Assembly: GCA_045636265.1 (NCBI GenBank)
Contig: JAZTXD010000182.1
Span: forward strand, 1 to 23,397
Length of the DNA stretch: 23,397 nt
Direction: 5' to 3'
From: Flemingiibacterium sp045636265
Lineage (GTDB): Bacteria; Bacillota; Clostridia; Oscillospirales; CAG-272
Shown: positions 20,698-23,397 of the stretch, in pieces
How positions within the stretch are numbered: position 1 is the first letter of the stretch
Layout: every line of letters starts with the position of its first letter
Notes under the pieces: model-generated
Databases searched by the model: none
Told to the model about the DNA's origin: nothing
Seen by the model: only the letters and a program-made list of their open reading frames with translations
Program-made: the position numbers and the translations under genes

Positions 20698-22539
20698 CTA
20701 TGCTTCGGTTATAAAGAATCTGCGATACCACACAAGGAAGATGTAAACCGTCCAGATTCTGCGTCCGTTGTTAGCCTTACCGCTCCTATGCTCGTCAAGA
20801 AGCCCTACAAGCATGTCGGTGTCGAAAAATTCCTTCGCTTCATCACTCGTCAGCTCCGACTTTATAAGGTTATAATACTCATCCTCGCACATCCAATGGC
20901 GTATCGGCACGGGGAATCCCATCTTCTTGCGGTCCGCCCACTCATCGGGAAGCGTGCGGTTCGCCGCCTTGCGGAAGATGTATTTTGTGTTCTTTCCGTT
21001 GATCTTATATTCATGCGGTAAAGCCTGCGCCTGCTCCATGACTTTTTTGTCAAGGAACGGTACGCGAAGCTCGAGCGAGCTTGCCATGCTCATTTTGTCA
21101 GCTTTTAGGAGAATATCTCCCACAAGCCACAAATTGAGGTCAAGATACTGCTTCTTGTCAAGCTCGGACTTGTCCTTTACTCTCGCATATATCGGCGCGG
21201 TGACCTCCTTAACCGACGGGCCAACGCGGTACTCATCGTTAAGCACACGAAGCGCGTCCTTCTCGTCCCACACCATAGCCTGACCGATGAAATAATCCTC
21301 GGGGTTTCCGCTCGACTTTATGAGGAAATCGTGTCCCTTGAAATACGGCAGCTTCTTCGCAACTGCCGCCGCGGCAACGCGGATAAATTTCGGCAGACGC
21401 TTGTATTTTTTCATAAGTCCCGCTTCGTCATACCACTCGTATCCGGCGTATATCTCGTCGGCGCCCTCGCCCGAGAGCACAACAGTTACGTGCTCGCGTG
21501 CAAGCTTTGCCAAGAAATAAAGCGGAAGGCAGGACGGGTTTGACTGCGGCTCGTCCATGTAATACTGTATATCCGAAAGATTGTCAAAGCACTCTTTGGC
21601 GCTTATCATCTTGCGGTAATTTTCAATTCCGAGCTTGTCCGAGAGTTCCTTTGCATAGTCCGTTTCGTTGAACTTGTCAAAATCAAATCCAACGGAAAAC
21701 GTCTTGTCCGGCATCAGACAAGCGGTGATGTAGCTTGAATCCACGCCGCCCGAGAGGAACGAGCCAACCTTAACATCGCTTATTCTGTGCGCTTCAACCG
21801 ACTCATGCACAGTGCGGTCAATCTCGTCAACGTATCTCTCAAAATCCCCCGGAACCTCGGTGAAATCCGCATCCCAATAACGCTTCGGGGATATAGTGTC
21901 GCCCACTCCAAGCTTCAGCGTGAAGAAATGCGCCGGGGGGAGCTTATAAACGCCCTCGAAAAAGGTTTCGTCAAGCGAAGAATACTGGAACGTGAGATAC
22001 GGACGAAGCGCCTTTTTGTTAAGCTTCTTCACAAACTTCGGATGCTCCAAAAACGACTTTATCTCCGAGCCGAAGAGGTAGTCGCCGTCCTCGGTGCGAT
22101 AGTAGTAAAACGGCTTGATACCGAAAATATCGCGCGCGCAGTAAATGCTTCCCTTCTTCATGTCATAAATGACAAAAGCATACATACCGCGAAGATGCTC
22201 GGCGAGTCCCTCGCCCCACTTTTCGTATCCGTGTACGAGAACTTCCGTATCCGTATCAGTCTTAAAAACGTGACCGTCCGCGATAAGCTCCTCGCGAAGA
22301 GACATGAAATTGTATGTTTCGCCGTTATAAACAACGGCGATGCTGTTATCCTCATTGTAAATCGGCTGTGAGCCGCCGCCAAGGTCGATTATGGAAAGAC
22401 GGCGAAAGCCGAGCGCGATATTATCATCGATAAACTCGCCCTCGGAATCGGGACCGCGGTGTATAATGCGTCCCATCATTTTATTTAAAATTTGCTTTTT
22501 GTTTTCAAGCTTACCCGAAAAACCTACAAAGCCGCACAT
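20698..22539 (-). CDS. asnB: Asparagine synthase (glutamine-hydrolysing), AsnB/AsnH type
   Basis: A 613-residue class II glutamine amidotransferase. The N-terminal domain (1-200) begins MCGFVGF with the nucleophile Cys2 and has RGPDSEG, YNGETYNF and the RDIFGIKPFYY block. The synthetase domain carries the ATP PP-loop SGGVDSS (263-269), SGEGADEIYAGY, and DKMSMASSLELRVPFLD. The family amidates aspartate. Because it heads the asl-racemase-murE operon, it may instead, or also, amidate the D-Asp side chain of peptidoglycan as AsnH does in Lactococcus lactis; sequence alone cannot tell. A GGGAG ribosome site and an extended -10 promoter precede it. Confidence 0.93.
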   Translation of the reverse strand: MCGFVGFSGKLENKKQILNKMMGRIIHRGPDSEGEFIDDNIALGFRRLSIIDLGGGSQPIYNEDNSIAVVYNGETYNFMSLREELIADGHVFKTDTDTEVLVHGYEKWGEGLAEHLRGMYAFVIYDMKKGSIYCARDIFGIKPFYYYRTEDGDYLFGSEIKSFLEHPKFVKKLNKKALRPYLTFQYSSLDETFFEGVYKLPPAHFFTLKLGVGDTISPKRYWDADFTEVPGDFERYVDEIDRTVHESVEAHRISDVKVGSFLSGGVDSSYITACLMPDKTFSVGFDFDKFNETDYAKELSDKLGIENYRKMISAKECFDNLSDIQYYMDEPQSNPSCLPLYFLAKLAREHVTVVLSGEGADEIYAGYEWYDEAGLMKKYKRLPKFIRVAAAAVAKKLPYFKGHDFLIKSSGNPEDYFIGQAMVWDEKDALRVLNDEYRVGPSVKEVTAPIYARVKDKSELDKKQYLDLNLWLVGDILLKADKMSMASSLELRVPFLDKKVMEQAQALPHEYKINGKNTKYIFRKAANRTLPDEWADRKKMGFPVPIRHWMCEDEYYNLIKSELTSDEAKEFFDTDMLVGLLDEHRSGKANNGRRIWTVYIFLVWYRRFFITEA

Positions 22540-22581
22540 ATGTTATCTCCCAAACAGAGTGAATTTTAATTTTATCGTAAT

Positions 22582-22590
22582 ATTATATCA
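22582..22590 (-). promoter_or_regulatory. Extended -10 promoter of the asnB-asl-racD-murE operon
   Basis: TGATATAAT on the minus strand at 22582-22590. The -35 is poor (22605-22610 reads TTTATT). The leader is about 35 bases. Confidence 0.6.
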
Positions 22591-22646
22591 CAATTCAAGC
22601 GAAAAATAAAGAGGAAAAACGTAAATTCTGCAAAAAATCACGGAAA

Positions 22647-23396
22647 TTATTCGTCATCCGGGAAAACCGTAATCTTCGCCTCTTTGTAGCCGTCAAGTCC
22701 TGCCTTCTGAAGTGCACCGAAAATGCGGTGGCGCAGTCCCTTGTTGCCTCGCTCGATAGTGGCGAGAAGCTGCTTCATATTTTCCCTCTCGGTAGCCTTA
22801 TCCGCAGGGCACGGGGACTCGATTATCGGAAGCGGATGACGGTTTACGAAATAGCGCACATCCTTTTCCTGCGCGTAGATAAGCGGACGGATCATCGTCA
22901 GATCCTTTCGCGAAAGGTACGTCACCGGTGAGAACGAGCCGAGCCGTCCCTCGTAGAAAAGATTTAGCATAAACGTTTCCACAACGTCGTCAAAATGGTG
23001 TCCGAGCGCGAGCTTATTGCAGCCCTGGCGCTTACATTCATCATGAAGCGCGCCACGGCGCATCTTAGCGCAAAGACTGCACGGGTTCTTTTCTTTTCTC
23101 ACGTCGAATATGATTCTGCTTATCTGTGTCGGCGAAACAACAAACGGCACATCAAGCTCACGGCACAAATCCGCAATGGGTGTGAAGTCCATACCCTCAA
23201 ATCCCATGTCCACTGTAATCGCCACAAGCTCAAACTTCTTGGGGTAGAATCTGCGAAGCTCTGCCAGTGCGCAAAGAAGCGTTAATGAGTCCTTGCCCGC
23301 GGACACTCCGACACCTATTCTGTCGCCGTCCTCGATCATCTGATAGTCATCAATCGCGCGGCGTGTAAAGCTTAAAATTCTTTTGATCTCTTTCAC
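22647..23396 (-). CDS. TtcA-family tRNA 2-thiocytidine biosynthesis protein
   Basis: A 249-residue ATP-pyrophosphatase of the TtcA/TtuA group that thiolates tRNA. Seen: the PP-loop SAGKDS (32-37; the usual form is SGGKDS), CSLC (Cys106, Cys109) and Cys196 in ESPCPADK, the three cysteines that hold the iron-sulphur cluster, LGHHFDD (131-137) and FYEGRLGSF. The first codon in view is a GTG one base from the window edge, so the frame is open upstream and a few N-terminal residues may be missing. It is on the same strand as the asnB operon but ends 107 bases before it, with a promoter between. Confidence 0.88.
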   Translation of the reverse strand: MKEIKRILSFTRRAIDDYQMIEDGDRIGVGVSAGKDSLTLLCALAELRRFYPKKFELVAITVDMGFEGMDFTPIADLCRELDVPFVVSPTQISRIIFDVRKEKNPCSLCAKMRRGALHDECKRQGCNKLALGHHFDDVVETFMLNLFYEGRLGSFSPVTYLSRKDLTMIRPLIYAQEKDVRYFVNRHPLPIIESPCPADKATERENMKQLLATIERGNKGLRHRIFGALQKAGLDGYKEAKITVFPDDE

Positions 23397-23397
23397 C

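Overview
The window looks like a chromosomal segment of an uncultured anaerobic gut Firmicute (class Clostridia). Reasons: low-spacing operons with AGGAGG-type ribosome binding sites, sigma-A promoters, a pyrK/pyrDB-type dihydroorotate dehydrogenase, a Na+-pumping decarboxylase beta subunit, family-4 uracil-DNA glycosylase and TtcA. No species can be named from the sequence. Almost all genes lie on the minus strand; only the first ~700 bases and the 2439-3831 pair are on the plus strand.

Region by region. (1) 1-347: the end of what looks like an integrated element: a C-terminal gene fragment, a tandem TTTTACCCC repeat, then a lone 3' end of a tRNA-Ser gene including CCA, followed by a strong terminator. 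I read this as the att junction of an element integrated in tRNA-Ser. (2) 378-2131: a TIGR04076-type small protein facing two tandem NodB-type deacetylase paralogues driven by two overlapping consensus promoters. (3) 2439-3831: Na+-translocating decarboxylase beta subunit plus a small membrane protein that repeats one of its motifs. (4) 10977 down to 3891: a long operon: uracil-DNA glycosylase, asparaginase, an atypical response regulator, pyrC, pyrF, pyrK, pyrD, then a REP-associated transposase (RAYT) and a small CxxC protein. The RAYT carries two inverted copies of its own REP-like repeat inside its reading frame, and another inverted pair lies at 11153-11299. (5) 15920 down to 11370: a five-gene operon with a near-perfect promoter: a DapA/NAL-family lyase, three tandem paralogues of an unrecognised ~310-residue protein, and an SDR oxidoreductase. 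Each unknown protein appears to be an internal duplication of one module. This is the best candidate for an undescribed pathway. (6) 17143-16079: a P-loop uridine-kinase-like protein with an extra N-terminal domain. (7) 22539 down to 17212: asnB-type amidotransferase, D-aspartate ligase (Asl), aspartate racemase and MurE. Together these form a convincing cassette for a peptidoglycan with L-Lys in the stem and a D-Asp/D-Asn side chain or crossbridge. (8) 23396-22647: TtcA-family tRNA thiolation enzyme, running to the window edge.

How the genes work together: the pyr genes supply four steps of de novo UMP synthesis; the asnB-asl-racD-murE group would make Lys-stem precursors, make D-Asp, attach it and possibly amidate it; the lyase/SDR/triplicate operon suggests breakdown or modification of a small carbonyl or amino-acid-like substrate, but its chemistry is not evident from the sequence.
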